Shown here one piece after another: positions 34,206-42,957 of a DNA stretch of 64,000 bases. Numbering within the stretch: position 1 is the stretch's first letter; each line of letters opens with the position of its first letter. This DNA comes from an uncultured Acidobacteriia bacterium (GTDB taxonomy: Bacteria > Acidobacteriota > Terriglobia > Bryobacterales > Bryobacteraceae). A program made the translations under genes and the position numbers. The notes below the pieces were generated by a model. That model was given only the letters and a program-made list of their open reading frames with translations, was not told the origin of the DNA and searched no databases. The stretch covers positions 1 to 64,000 of the forward strand of contig CAIUOG010000074.1 in the NCBI GenBank assembly GCA_903900705.1. The letters run 5' to 3'.

Positions 34206-35414
34206 GTGCTGACTCGCCGGTCTCTGCTTGGTACCCTGGCTGCCGCCCCCTTTGCGCGCGCGGCGACTCCCCTCGGAAAAGTCAAAATCACCGGGTTTGA
34301 AATCCACAAAGTCTCCGTGCGCTGGCGGGACCTGCTGTTTGTCGAGGTCCACACAGACGCCGGGCTGACCGGCCTCGGCGAGGCCACGCTCGAAAGCCGC
34401 ACCGACATCGCGGAAGCCGTCCTGCGCTGGCTGGAACCCGAGTACGTCGGACTCGACCCCGCCGGACCTGAGGAACACTGGAACCGCGTCTACTACGTGG
34501 CCACCCGCTGGCGGAACGGACCGGCCCTGATGACCGGACTCTCCGCCATTGACCAGGCCCTCTGGGACATCGAAGCGAAACGTCTCAACGTCCCGCTCCA
34601 CCGGTTACTCGGTGGCCCCATCCGGCGCGAGCAGCGCGTGTACTTCACCCACTGGGACGCGTCTATTCCGAAAGACAAGCGCGACATCGCCGCACTCACC
34701 GATCTGGCGCACAAGACCCGTGCGGCCGGCTGGACCGCCGTGAAATACACGCTGCCCCAGGCGGGCACTGAACTCGAACGCATCGATAAGAACGTCGCCG
34801 AAGTGGCCTCGCTCCGGCAGGTTTTTGGCTCACAGGGCGACATCGCGCTCGAATGCGCCGAGACGTTTTCCGTCCGTTCCGCTATTCAGTTCGCCAACGC
34901 CATCGCGCCCTACCGTCCGCTTTTTCTCGAAGAACCCACTTTGCGGGAAAATCCGGCGGGGCTGGGCGAGGTCGCCGCGAAGAGCCCTGTGCCTATCGCC
35001 ACCGGTGAAGGGCTGTTCTCGCGCTACGAATTCCGGCAACTGCTGGATGCCAAAGGCGCGGCGATCATTCAGCCGGACGTGATGCACGCGGGCGGCATTA
35101 CGGAACTGCGCAAGATCGGAAACCTGGCCGAGACTTATGGTGTGGAAATCGCGCCGCACCAGTGCAGCGGACCGGTGGCGCACATGGCCTCGCTGGCGAC
35201 CATGTCCGTCTGCCGGAACTGCCTGATCCACGAGTGGGAAGGCGCGGACGACGAGGTCTTCCGAGAGATGACCGAGGGCACATACCCCACCCAGAAGAAT
35301 GGTCTGGTCCGGCTGCCGGACGCGCCTGGCCTCGGAATTCAGGTGAATTTCACGGAATTTCAGAAGAAGTATCCGTATAAAGCAGTGCGAGGGCGGGCTC
35401 AGGTAAAGTTCTGA
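34206..35414 (+). CDS. Mandelate racemase/muconate lactonizing enzyme family protein
   Basis: 402 residues, GTG start with a Tat-like leader (LTRRSLLGTLAAAPFARA), so probably exported. Enolase-superfamily capping domain (ITGFEIHKVSVRWRDLLFVEVHTDAGLTGLGEA) and barrel. Metal sites: E in ALECAETF where most relatives have Asp, E in LEEPTLRENP, E in IATGEGLFSRYEF. Base His in EIAPHQCSGP, the galactonate-dehydratase type. Such enzymes dehydrate sugar acids. Its terminator overlaps its own 3' end. Substrate unknown. Confidence 0.85.
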   Translation: MLTRRSLLGTLAAAPFARAATPLGKVKITGFEIHKVSVRWRDLLFVEVHTDAGLTGLGEATLESRTDIAEAVLRWLEPEYVGLDPAGPEEHWNRVYYVATRWRNGPALMTGLSAIDQALWDIEAKRLNVPLHRLLGGPIRREQRVYFTHWDASIPKDKRDIAALTDLAHKTRAAGWTAVKYTLPQAGTELERIDKNVAEVASLRQVFGSQGDIALECAETFSVRSAIQFANAIAPYRPLFLEEPTLRENPAGLGEVAAKSPVPIATGEGLFSRYEFRQLLDAKGAAIIQPDVMHAGGITELRKIGNLAETYGVEIAPHQCSGPVAHMASLATMSVCRNCLIHEWEGADDEVFREMTEGTYPTQKNGLVRLPDAPGLGIQVNFTEFQKKYPYKAVRGRAQVKF

Positions 35415-35430
35415 GCCCGTCCTCGTTTTA
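35389..35430 (+). terminator. Terminator overlapping the enolase-superfamily gene stop
   Basis: 14-bp stem (35389-35402 with 35411-35424, one G-U), 8-nt loop, then GTTTTA. The TGA stop (35412-35414) lies in the right arm, and the T-run reaches the stop codon (35428-35430) of the convergent tolC-like gene. It may also act leftward, but no T-run follows there. Confidence 0.88.
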
Positions 35431-37131
35431 TTGCAGCTGGATGCCGCGCGTCTGAATGGTACGGGCCAGGGCGCGATCCAGATTGGCCCTGGCTTCGCTG
35501 AGGTCCGCCTCGGCCCGCGCCTGGCGAGTGAGGGCGGCAATCAGGTCAGTTTGGCGCTGCAGCACCAGGAACACCGTGGTGGTGCCCGCCTGGAACTGCC
35601 GGGTTTCGCTCCGGTACTGGTCATCCGCGGAGTGCTCCGCGTTGTTCGCGGCTTCGAGGCGAGCCTGCGCCGAATAAACCATCTGCAGGGAGTTCCGCAC
35701 GTCCTGCTCAATCGCCATTTCCACCTGCTGGCGCTGCGCGTTGAGACGCCGTCCTTCCGCCACCGACACGGCCGCGGCGGCGTTCGCCGCGCGATTGCGC
35801 AGGGGCAGTGACACATTCACGCCCACCGAGGCGCTGGTGTAGTGGCCGTTCGCCAGATTGCTCAGCGACTGCCCATAGCCACCCACCAGCGCGGGCGGCA
35901 CGGAGTTGCTGCCGAAGGATATCGGCGAAAGCGGGGCGATTCCGGCGACGGCCGAAAGCTGGTTGATCTGATTCACCAGCGGCCCGAACGCTGCAGCGAA
36001 CGGGTTCGCGCCGGACTGCTGAATCACCTGGCCGGCCAGACCCACCGTGCTCACGTTCGCTACCAGATCCACCTGCGGCTTCGTTTGTTCGTGCGTCAGC
36101 TTCGCGTCCATGCGGTTGATATCCAGTGCGATGCCCGTCTGTTTCAGCTCCGGACGTTCAGCCAGAGCCAGCTTCACCGCCTCGTCGAGCGTCGGCGGCG
36201 TTTCCATCGCTTCCCCTTTCGTCCCGGGTTCGAGCGCCATACCCCACATCAGGTCGGTACGATCCGCCAGCATCAGCACCTTCAGCGCATTCTCCGCGTT
36301 GGTGAGCGCGCTTTGAGCCGAGAAAAGGTTCTGCTGGAAGGTGGCGAGTTGCGTCTGCGTCTGCACAACATCCACCGGAGCAAGCAGGCCCTGTTCCACC
36401 TGGCGGCGGTTACTGGCATCCTGCTGCTGCGCGAGGCGGACGGCTTCGCTCTGCACTTCCAGATTGCGGTACGCGAAAGAGAGCTCCCAGTAAGCCTGAA
36501 TCGCCTGCGTCACGATCTCGATCACACGCTGACGGAACTGCTCGTCGGAAAGCTGGATATTCTTCTTCGCCACCTGAATCCGGTGGCGGTTATCGTCATA
36601 ACTGAGCCCGCGCCACAGCGGCTGGGTGAGGTTGAGATTGAGCGACGTCGGATACTGCGGATTCACCGTATTGAACGTGCTGTCGCTCTGCTGCCGGGCG
36701 GAAGAAAAGTCGAGTTTATAGCTGCCGCCCAGCCACGGCGATGCGCCGCTCAGCTGCGGGTCCACAAGAAATTCCTTTGTGGTCAGCTTGCCGTTTGTGG
36801 CGCCGCCCAGCGACGAACTGACAGGCGTGATGATGCGGTTGGTGTGTTCCGTCAGTCCCAGACGCGGATCAAAGACGCCCCGCGCGCCCTTGTAGTTGAG
36901 CGTGGCTTCTTCGCGATTGATGCGGGAAACAGCCAGATCCCGGTCATTGCTCAGCACCTTCTGAATCACTTCCGCCAGCGACAGCTTTGCGGTACCCAGA
37001 ATACCGACGCGCGCCGGCATGTCGATGGGCTTCACCATCGGCAGGGAAGGCGATTGCGGTTCCTGCGCAAACCCGGGCGCCGGCAAAACCAGCGCGAGAG
37101 GCACCAGAGACAAACAAATCAGCTTCTTCAA
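35428..37131 (-). CDS. TolC family outer-membrane efflux protein
   Basis: About 567 residues from TTG 37131. It starts MKKLICLSLVPLALVLPAPGFAQ, a clean signal peptide, with GGGAG 9 nt upstream; the TTG overlaps the RND stop as TTGA. Two TolC repeats: LSLAEVIQKVLSNDRDLAVSRINREEA... and LDEAVKLALAERPELKQTGIALDINR, with coiled-coil helices near residues 255-320 and 470-560. It is the outer-membrane duct of the tripartite pump encoded by the three upstream genes. Confidence 0.9.
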   Translation of the reverse strand: MKKLICLSLVPLALVLPAPGFAQEPQSPSLPMVKPIDMPARVGILGTAKLSLAEVIQKVLSNDRDLAVSRINREEATLNYKGARGVFDPRLGLTEHTNRIITPVSSSLGGATNGKLTTKEFLVDPQLSGASPWLGGSYKLDFSSARQQSDSTFNTVNPQYPTSLNLNLTQPLWRGLSYDDNRHRIQVAKKNIQLSDEQFRQRVIEIVTQAIQAYWELSFAYRNLEVQSEAVRLAQQQDASNRRQVEQGLLAPVDVVQTQTQLATFQQNLFSAQSALTNAENALKVLMLADRTDLMWGMALEPGTKGEAMETPPTLDEAVKLALAERPELKQTGIALDINRMDAKLTHEQTKPQVDLVANVSTVGLAGQVIQQSGANPFAAAFGPLVNQINQLSAVAGIAPLSPISFGSNSVPPALVGGYGQSLSNLANGHYTSASVGVNVSLPLRNRAANAAAAVSVAEGRRLNAQRQQVEMAIEQDVRNSLQMVYSAQARLEAANNAEHSADDQYRSETRQFQAGTTTVFLVLQRQTDLIAALTRQARAEADLSEARANLDRALARTIQTRGIQLQ

Positions 37132-40100
37132 AGGACTGCGCTCCCTTCCACTTCCCTGGTCGCCCGGCGGCCGGGCAGACGATCGCGCAGGCCGGACAGG
37201 CCGTTGCCGATTTTTCGGAACACTGTAGTCTCCTGAAGATCTTCGAAGTACGAATAGAACACCGGTACCGCCAGCAGCGTCAGCAGCAGGCAAAGGCTCT
37301 GCCCGCCCACCACCAGCACGCCGATGGAACGGTTCGTCGCCGACCCCGTCCCGTTCGAAACAACCAGTGGCAACATGCCGGCCACCAGTGCGATGGTGGT
37401 CATCAGAATGGGGCGCAACCGGTCGCGGTTGGCCTGAATAATCGCGTCATACCGGCTCAAGCCCTCCTTGCGGAGGCTGTTGGTATGGTCGATCTGCAGA
37501 ATCGCGTTCTTCTTTACGATGCCGAACAGCAGCAGCAGCCCCAGGCCCGAGAAGATATTCACGGTCTGGTGCATCACCAGCAGCGACAGGATGCCGAACG
37601 GAATGGCGAGCGGCAGCGTGAGCAGAATCGTGATCGGGTGGATGAACGATTCAAACTGCGCCGCCAGCACGATGTACATGAAAATGAACGTCAGCGAGAA
37701 CGCCAGGCCAAAGTAATAGCCGGTTCGCTGCAGTTCCTTGGACGCGCCCGCAGTGCCGTAGTGATAGTCGGGCGGCAGGTGCAGTTCATTGGTCGCCTGG
37801 GTCATCGCCGCCAGGATAGCGGCTTGCGAGCCGCCGGGCAGCGTGTTGCAGGTCAGAGTGACCTGGCGCTGCCGGTCGATGCGGTTCACTGCGGAGGGGC
37901 CGGAGCCCGGCTTGATTTCCACCACTTCATCCAGCCCCACCGAACCGCGCTTCGTGGAAGGCACGGTCATGCGGGCCAGATCGGCATCGGTGGTGCGGGA
38001 CTCTTCCTGCGCACGAACGCGCACGTCATACTGATCGTCACCGGCGTTGAAGGTGGAGGCCACCTGACCCGCCACCAGCGTGTTCAGCGCCTGTTCGATA
38101 TCAAGGACAGAAACGCCCAGATCCGCCGCCCTGCCACGATTAATCACCAGCCGCACTTCGGGCTTGCCCGAACGCAGCGTCGAATCGGCGTCCGTCACGA
38201 AGGGGATTTCCTTCATTTTCGCCAGCAGCGCATCGGAGTACTTCGCCAGCTGATCCAGATCCGGCCCCTGAATGTAGAACTGAATTTCCGCGTTGCTCTG
38301 GTTGCCGCCAACCGCGGAGACCAGTTCCACACCCGAATGAATTTCCTTCGGGTACTTCTTCAGCAGATCACGCGTCTTCTGCATGATTTCGATCTGCGTG
38401 ACCGAGCGCTCTTCAATATCACTCAGCTTCACGTAGATGGCGGCGTTGTTGACGGAGCGGTCCGCTCCGCCGCCGGTGGTGGTCAGCGTGTGGATGACGC
38501 CCGGAATCTTCCGGATATCGCGGGCAATCTGTTCCGCAGTCCCGGTGGTGGCGGCGAGCGACGTGCCTTCCGGAGTGCGTACCAGCACGTTGAACTGCGA
38601 TTGGTCATCGGACGGCAGGAAGTTCTTACCCACGAACATGAACAGCGGCACAATACTGAGCACCGTAAGAACGCAGAAGAAAACGACCGATTTGCGGTGC
38701 GCCATCGACCACTTCAGCATGTCCGTATAGTGGACGTCGATCCAGTGAAAGACGCGGGAATCCTTGGTCGAATGCGCGTCTTTTCCGTGCCGGGCCGGCG
38801 GCTTCACGAAGCGCGAGGTCAGCATCGGCGTCAGCGTGAAAGAGACCAGCAGCGACACCGCGATGGCAAAGGCGGACGTGAACCCGAACGAACTCATAAA
38901 ACGGCCGACAATGCCGCCCATGAAACCCACGGGCAGGAAGACCGCAAGGAGTGAAAGCGTGGTCGCCATCACGGCGAGACCGATTTCCTTTGTCCCTTCC
39001 ACCGCCGCCTGCATCGGCGGCATGCCCTTCTCTTCCATAAAGCGGAAGATGTTTTCGAGCACGATAATGGCGTCGTCAATCACGATGCCGACCATCAGTG
39101 TCAGCGCCAGCATAGTGATCTGATTCAGCGTGAGCCCCATCGCCGCCATCAGCGCGAACGACGAAATGATCGACGTGGGAATCGCGATCGAAGCAATCAG
39201 CGTGGTGCGCCAGTTCGCCAGGAACAGGAAGATGATGATGGAAGCGAAGAAGCTTCCCAGCACCAGGTGGTGCTTAATGTTATCGACCGCGGCCACGATG
39301 AACACTGACTGATCCGCGATGATCTGCGGCTTCACGTCTTTGGGCAGCGTTTTGGTGATCAACTCCAGACGCTCTTTAATATCGGCGGCTGTTGCGACAG
39401 TGTTTTCGCCGGATTGCTTGGAAACCACCAGCGTCAGCGCCGCGGTGCCGTCCAGCCGGGCGGAGGTGGTCGGTTCTTCATAGCTGTCTTCGGCATAGCC
39501 GATATCCCGCACCTTGACCACATAACCGTTGCGGTTCACAATCGCAATGTCATTGAACTTCGCCGCTTCCGTCACGCGGCCCGTGGTCCGGACCGTGAAG
39601 TCCCGCGCACCCTCTTTCAGGGTGCCGCCCGGCAGTTCCAGATTCTGGGCGCGCAGTGCATTGAAGACATCGGTGATGGTCAGGTTGTACGCCCGCAGCT
39701 TATCCGGGTCCACCAGCACATGAATCTCGCGCTTCGCCCCGCCCACGATCCTGACCTGCCCCACGCCTTTCGCGTTTTCCAGCTTCTGCTTGATGAGCTT
39801 ATCGGCGATCATCGTGAGGTCTTTGAGCGAACGCGGCGCGGATACGGCGATCTGAATCACCGGCGCGGCGTCGGGGTCGAACTTGAGTACCAGCGGCAGC
39901 TTGGCGGTGTTCGGCAGATCGTTGACGATGGTGTTGACCTTGTTCTGCACTTCCTGCGCCGCCACGTCACCGTTCTTCGAAAGCTCGAACGTGATGGTCG
40001 CCAGCGACTGGCCTTCGGAAGAAACGGAAATCACCTGATCAATCTGGCTGATCGTGTTGACCGCGTCTTCTACTTTCTTCGTAATCTCGGTTTCGATTTC

Positions 40101-40274
40101 TTCGGGCGACGCGCCCGGGTCGGAGATCATGACCTGCACGGTGGGGATATCAACCTTCGGGAAAAGGTCGACGCCGAGGCTGAAGTACGAGAACAGACCC
40201 ACCACGACGAGCGAGAGAATCAGCATCGTCGCGAAGACAGGCCGTTTGATACAGAGTTGCGCGAGTGCGTGCAT
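37128..40274 (-). CDS. RND family multidrug/solvent efflux transporter (HAE1, AcrB-like)
   Basis: 1048 residues, twelve transmembrane helices in the usual 1+5 / 1+5 layout. N-terminal CIKRPVFATMLILSLVVVGLFSYFSLGVDLFPKVDIPTVQV, proton-relay Asp pair in TLMVGIVIDDAIIVLENIF (TM4), large periplasmic loops and C-terminal SGLGLLLLFGIVKKNAILQIDHTN. Substrate not predictable. Follows the adaptor gene by 10 nt and shares four bases with tolC. Expression is probably controlled by the TetR at 41562-42263. Confidence 0.96.
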   Translation of the reverse strand: MHALAQLCIKRPVFATMLILSLVVVGLFSYFSLGVDLFPKVDIPTVQVMISDPGASPEEIETEITKKVEDAVNTISQIDQVISVSSEGQSLATITFELSKNGDVAAQEVQNKVNTIVNDLPNTAKLPLVLKFDPDAAPVIQIAVSAPRSLKDLTMIADKLIKQKLENAKGVGQVRIVGGAKREIHVLVDPDKLRAYNLTITDVFNALRAQNLELPGGTLKEGARDFTVRTTGRVTEAAKFNDIAIVNRNGYVVKVRDIGYAEDSYEEPTTSARLDGTAALTLVVSKQSGENTVATAADIKERLELITKTLPKDVKPQIIADQSVFIVAAVDNIKHHLVLGSFFASIIIFLFLANWRTTLIASIAIPTSIISSFALMAAMGLTLNQITMLALTLMVGIVIDDAIIVLENIFRFMEEKGMPPMQAAVEGTKEIGLAVMATTLSLLAVFLPVGFMGGIVGRFMSSFGFTSAFAIAVSLLVSFTLTPMLTSRFVKPPARHGKDAHSTKDSRVFHWIDVHYTDMLKWSMAHRKSVVFFCVLTVLSIVPLFMFVGKNFLPSDDQSQFNVLVRTPEGTSLAATTGTAEQIARDIRKIPGVIHTLTTTGGGADRSVNNAAIYVKLSDIEERSVTQIEIMQKTRDLLKKYPKEIHSGVELVSAVGGNQSNAEIQFYIQGPDLDQLAKYSDALLAKMKEIPFVTDADSTLRSGKPEVRLVINRGRAADLGVSVLDIEQALNTLVAGQVASTFNAGDDQYDVRVRAQEESRTTDADLARMTVPSTKRGSVGLDEVVEIKPGSGPSAVNRIDRQRQVTLTCNTLPGGSQAAILAAMTQATNELHLPPDYHYGTAGASKELQRTGYYFGLAFSLTFIFMYIVLAAQFESFIHPITILLTLPLAIPFGILSLLVMHQTVNIFSGLGLLLLFGIVKKNAILQIDHTNSLRKEGLSRYDAIIQANRDRLRPILMTTIALVAGMLPLVVSNGTGSATNRSIGVLVVGGQSLCLLLTLLAVPVFYSYFEDLQETTVFRKIGNGLSGLRDRLPGRRATREVEGSAVL

Positions 40275-40284
40275 GCGAGGCTCC

Positions 40285-41565
40285 TTATTTCGTAGTCACG
40301 GGAGCGCCTTCGAAAAGATCGCTCTGGTTGCTGGTTGCGACAACGTCACCCGGCGCTATGCCGGTCACGATGCGGATCATGTCACCCGAAACGTCGCCAA
40401 TCTGCACAACCCGCAGGTGCGCCTTGCCGCTCTCGATCACGAACACCTGGTTGGAATCCGTGGTCTTATCGCGAACCACCGCGGAGCGGGGAATGAAGAC
40501 CGCCTGCACGCCACCCGGCTGTTGCACACGCGCGGTGGCGAACATGCCTGGCTTGAGCGCGGCATCGGGATTGTTGAACTGCGCTTCCAGAATGAAAGCG
40601 CGCGAGTTGGGATCCACTGACTGATTGATGGCGGAAACCTTACCGGCGAAATCGCGCCCCGGATACGCAACCACGTGGGCAATCACTTTGTCGCCGATGT
40701 GAGCCTGCGCGGCCCGCTGTTCCGGCGTCTGCAGGTCCAGCTTCACGGTGCCGATGCGCACGATGGTGGCGATCTTGTTGCTGAGCGCGACATACTCGCC
40801 GGCCGCGACCGGACGCGCGGTGATAAACCCGTCAAACGGTGCGCGAATGGTGGTGTCGGCCAGGTTCTTTTCCGCCTGCGCCAGCTGCGCCTTCACGCTG
40901 TCAAGCGAGGCCTGCGAGGTCGAGATCATTTCGTAGCTCTGGCGGGCGCCGTTTTGCGCGGCTTCGAACTGCTGTCGCGCCGCGTTGGACTGCGCCTCAG
41001 CGGTCTCCTGCTGCGTCCTTGCCTTCTCGTAAGCGCTCTTCGATACGTCCCCGCTGGCCACCAGATTGGCGTAGCGCTGAGCGTCGGCCGCGGCCATTTT
41101 GGCCTGCGCCTGGGCGGACTGGTAGTTCGCGCGGGCGGCCGCCACTTCCGGCACCGAACCGGGATCAAACGCGCCGGACGTCTTCCAGCCAATGCGGGAC
41201 TGCGCCTGGCGAAGGGATGCGGTGGATTCCTCCAGCATCGCTTTCGCCTGGTCGAGGCGAAGCTGCGCATCCCGATGATCGAGTTCGCAAATCACCTGGC
41301 CCTTCACCACATGTGCGCCCACGTCGACCGGCGTGGAAAGCACGCGGCCGGCAACCGAGGGTGCGATGTCGGAACTTTCATCGGCGATGAACGTGCCGGT
41401 TTCTTCAAAATCGGCGGGAACTTCGCGGGATGTCGCGGCGGCGGTGGCCACGGCCACGGGCTTCGCCGCGTCCTGCGCGGTTTCCTTCACGGCCGGGGTC
41501 TTCGAGCCACAACCAGCCAGACCAAGTCCGATCACAAGCGTGGAGAGGAGAATTGCCTTCTTCAT
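40285..41565 (-). CDS. Efflux RND transporter periplasmic adaptor (HlyD/MFP family), lipoprotein
   Basis: 426 residues from ATG 41565; GLGLAGCGSK is a lipobox with lipidated Cys19. Lipoyl/barrel halves flank a long helical hairpin (about 105-245, LRLDQAKAMLEESTASLRQAQ to SLDSVKAQLAQAEKNLADTTIRAPFDG). VSAINQSVDPNSRAFILEAQFNNPDAALKPGMFATARV is the membrane-proximal part. It joins the RND pump to TolC. The start overlaps the tetR stop as ATGA. Confidence 0.95.
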   Translation of the reverse strand: MKKAILLSTLVIGLGLAGCGSKTPAVKETAQDAAKPVAVATAAATSREVPADFEETGTFIADESSDIAPSVAGRVLSTPVDVGAHVVKGQVICELDHRDAQLRLDQAKAMLEESTASLRQAQSRIGWKTSGAFDPGSVPEVAAARANYQSAQAQAKMAAADAQRYANLVASGDVSKSAYEKARTQQETAEAQSNAARQQFEAAQNGARQSYEMISTSQASLDSVKAQLAQAEKNLADTTIRAPFDGFITARPVAAGEYVALSNKIATIVRIGTVKLDLQTPEQRAAQAHIGDKVIAHVVAYPGRDFAGKVSAINQSVDPNSRAFILEAQFNNPDAALKPGMFATARVQQPGGVQAVFIPRSAVVRDKTTDSNQVFVIESGKAHLRVVQIGDVSGDMIRIVTGIAPGDVVATSNQSDLFEGAPVTTK

Positions 41566-42263
41566 AGGTTCTTTCCGTTCTGTTCTTTTGTGCTGAGCCC
41601 GTTCATCAGAATGAGCATGAAGGCGTCGATCACCTGTTCGTCGCTGCCCGGATCCCCACACTGGTGTACATACTTCTGCATCGCGTAAAACTGAGGAATT
41701 CCCGCCAGTGCGCAAAGCACCAGACCGGGGTCACAATGCCGCAGCGCCCCTTCGCGCTGCCGCCGCTCGATGTAGTCGATAAACATCTGGCCGAACGGAA
41801 GCCGCAGCTGCGCGTGGTGCATCCGGGCGAGTTCATGCCCTTCGAGCGCCGCGAAAAGCAGCAGCCGTTCAAACCGCGTGTCTTCCCGGTAAATGCGAAT
41901 GATCTTCGTAATCAGCAGGCGAAACAGCCCCTCGTCGTCATTCGCGTCCATCAGCCGCTGCCATTGGGCCACCATTTCGCCCACCTGTTCGCTGTTGCAT
42001 TTGAAATCGAGAATGGCTTTGTAGAAATCCTGCTTCGTGGCGAAATGGCGGAAGATAATCGCTTCCGTCACACCGGCCGCCGCGGCGATCTCGCGCGTGG
42101 TGGTGCCGGCAAAGCCGCGCTGGGAAAAAAGGTCGATGGCGACCTCGATGAGTTGCCGCCGACGATCTTCCGCACTCATCCTGGAGTGTGGCGCCGGAGC
42201 GTGTTGCGCCGGAGCATGTTGCGTCGGCCTGGAAGGTTCGCTCGGGGTGGGGAGCGGGGGCAT
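41562..42263 (-). CDS. TetR family transcriptional regulator of the efflux operon
   Basis: 233 residues from ATG 42263. DNA-binding part: RRRQLIEVAIDLFSQRGFAGTTTREIAAAAGVTEAIIFRHFATKQDFYKAIL. The first 28 residues are Pro/Gln/His/Ala-rich (QHAPAQHAPA), encoded by three 15-bp repeats at 42186-42230. The usual TetR start would be the Met at 42179, an alternative start. The C-terminal ligand domain is helical, ending FMLILMNGLSTKEQ. It overlaps the adaptor start by 4 nt, and a perfect operator lies in its promoter, so it probably represses the whole operon. Confidence 0.92.
   Translation of the reverse strand: MPPLPTPSEPSRPTQHAPAQHAPAPHSRMSAEDRRRQLIEVAIDLFSQRGFAGTTTREIAAAAGVTEAIIFRHFATKQDFYKAILDFKCNSEQVGEMVAQWQRLMDANDDEGLFRLLITKIIRIYREDTRFERLLLFAALEGHELARMHHAQLRLPFGQMFIDYIERRQREGALRHCDPGLVLCALAGIPQFYAMQKYVHQCGDPGSDEQVIDAFMLILMNGLSTKEQNGKNL
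42186..42230 (-). repeat. Three 15-bp tandem repeats in the tetR 5' end
   Basis: Units at 42186-42200, 42201-42215 and 42216-42230. The first two differ at one base; the third is diverged. If translated they encode the QHAPA-type N-terminal extension of the regulator. If the real start is 42179 they lie in the leader. Confidence 0.75.
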
Positions 42264-42269
42264 AGCCCA

Positions 42270-42299
42270 ATTGTAAGTAAATGCTTACTTACTTGGCAA
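42270..42299 (-). promoter_or_regulatory. tetR promoter with embedded 20-bp operator
   Basis: Leftward: -35 TTGCCA (42294-42299), 18-bp spacer, -10 TACAAT (42270-42275). The ATG begins 6 nt after the -10, so this transcript would be leaderless or nearly so. A perfect 8-4-8 inverted repeat, GTAAGTAA-N4-TTACTTAC (42273-42292), fills the spacer and overlaps the -10. It also covers the stop codon of the upstream methyltransferase gene. A bound TetR would block RNA polymerase. Confidence 0.8.
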
Positions 42300-42924
42300 G
42301 GCTTTTGTGCAGCACCCACGTCGTCATCGACCGCTGGTTTTGCACGACCGTGGTTTTCAGAGGGTCCGCCAATGAGCCACCGAGGTCCGCCGTGAGGGCC
42401 ATAAGTGATTCCTCATCAACCAGATAACGTTCAGAGCCATCGGGCAGCAGAAACCGCCGCTCACCCGTCTGCCTGATGTGATGTTCGATCCCGATGGAAG
42501 ATGCAAGGCGGCAGAAGAACAGCCCACCGGGACGCAGAGCGCTCCACGAGCCGATCAGCATCGCCCGGAAATGAGCGGTATCCCGTGCAAAATGGAGCAC
42601 AGCGCTGCTGATCACCACATCGGCGAAGTCGGCGGGGAATGACAGATCTTCCAGCCTTTCGTGGCGGAAGTTCCCCGGCGGAAGTCCCGGCGCGAGCGCG
42701 CCCGCCAGTTCCCGGACACCGGCAATCGCGCCCGCGTCGGCATCGGCGCCAAAAACCTCATAGCCCTCCCGCAACAGGTACACCAGGTTCCGCCCGTAAC
42801 CGCAACCGGCATCCAGAATCCGCATGCCGGGGGCGATACGACCCTTCAGAAGCTGGTCGAAAAGGTAGATATCGATAGGGCCGAACTGTTCGGTCAGATT
42901 TTTTACGGGCGAGGGCATAGTCAT
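42289..42924 (-). CDS. Class I SAM-dependent methyltransferase
   Basis: 211 residues. SAM site ILDAGCGYGRNLVYLLREGYEVFGADAD, then LEDLSFPADFADVVISSAVLHFARD and a core SALRPGGLFFCRLAS. The size and the GRN loop resemble TehB/UbiE-like small methyltransferases, substrate unknown. Met at 42918 could also start it. The tetR promoter and operator occupy its last codons and downstream sequence, so it is a separate unit from the efflux operon. Divergent from the amidohydrolase. Confidence 0.85.
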   Translation of the reverse strand: MTMPSPVKNLTEQFGPIDIYLFDQLLKGRIAPGMRILDAGCGYGRNLVYLLREGYEVFGADADAGAIAGVRELAGALAPGLPPGNFRHERLEDLSFPADFADVVISSAVLHFARDTAHFRAMLIGSWSALRPGGLFFCRLASSIGIEHHIRQTGERRFLLPDGSERYLVDEESLMALTADLGGSLADPLKTTVVQNQRSMTTWVLHKSLAK

Positions 42925-42957
42925 TTGAAATGGTACGGGACTTGTTACGATGCGGTC

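Noticed and set aside
36987-38954. Long plus-strand frame opposite the RND transporter
   Set aside because: Arg/Gln/His-rich shadow without a fold; the minus strand has all RND motifs.
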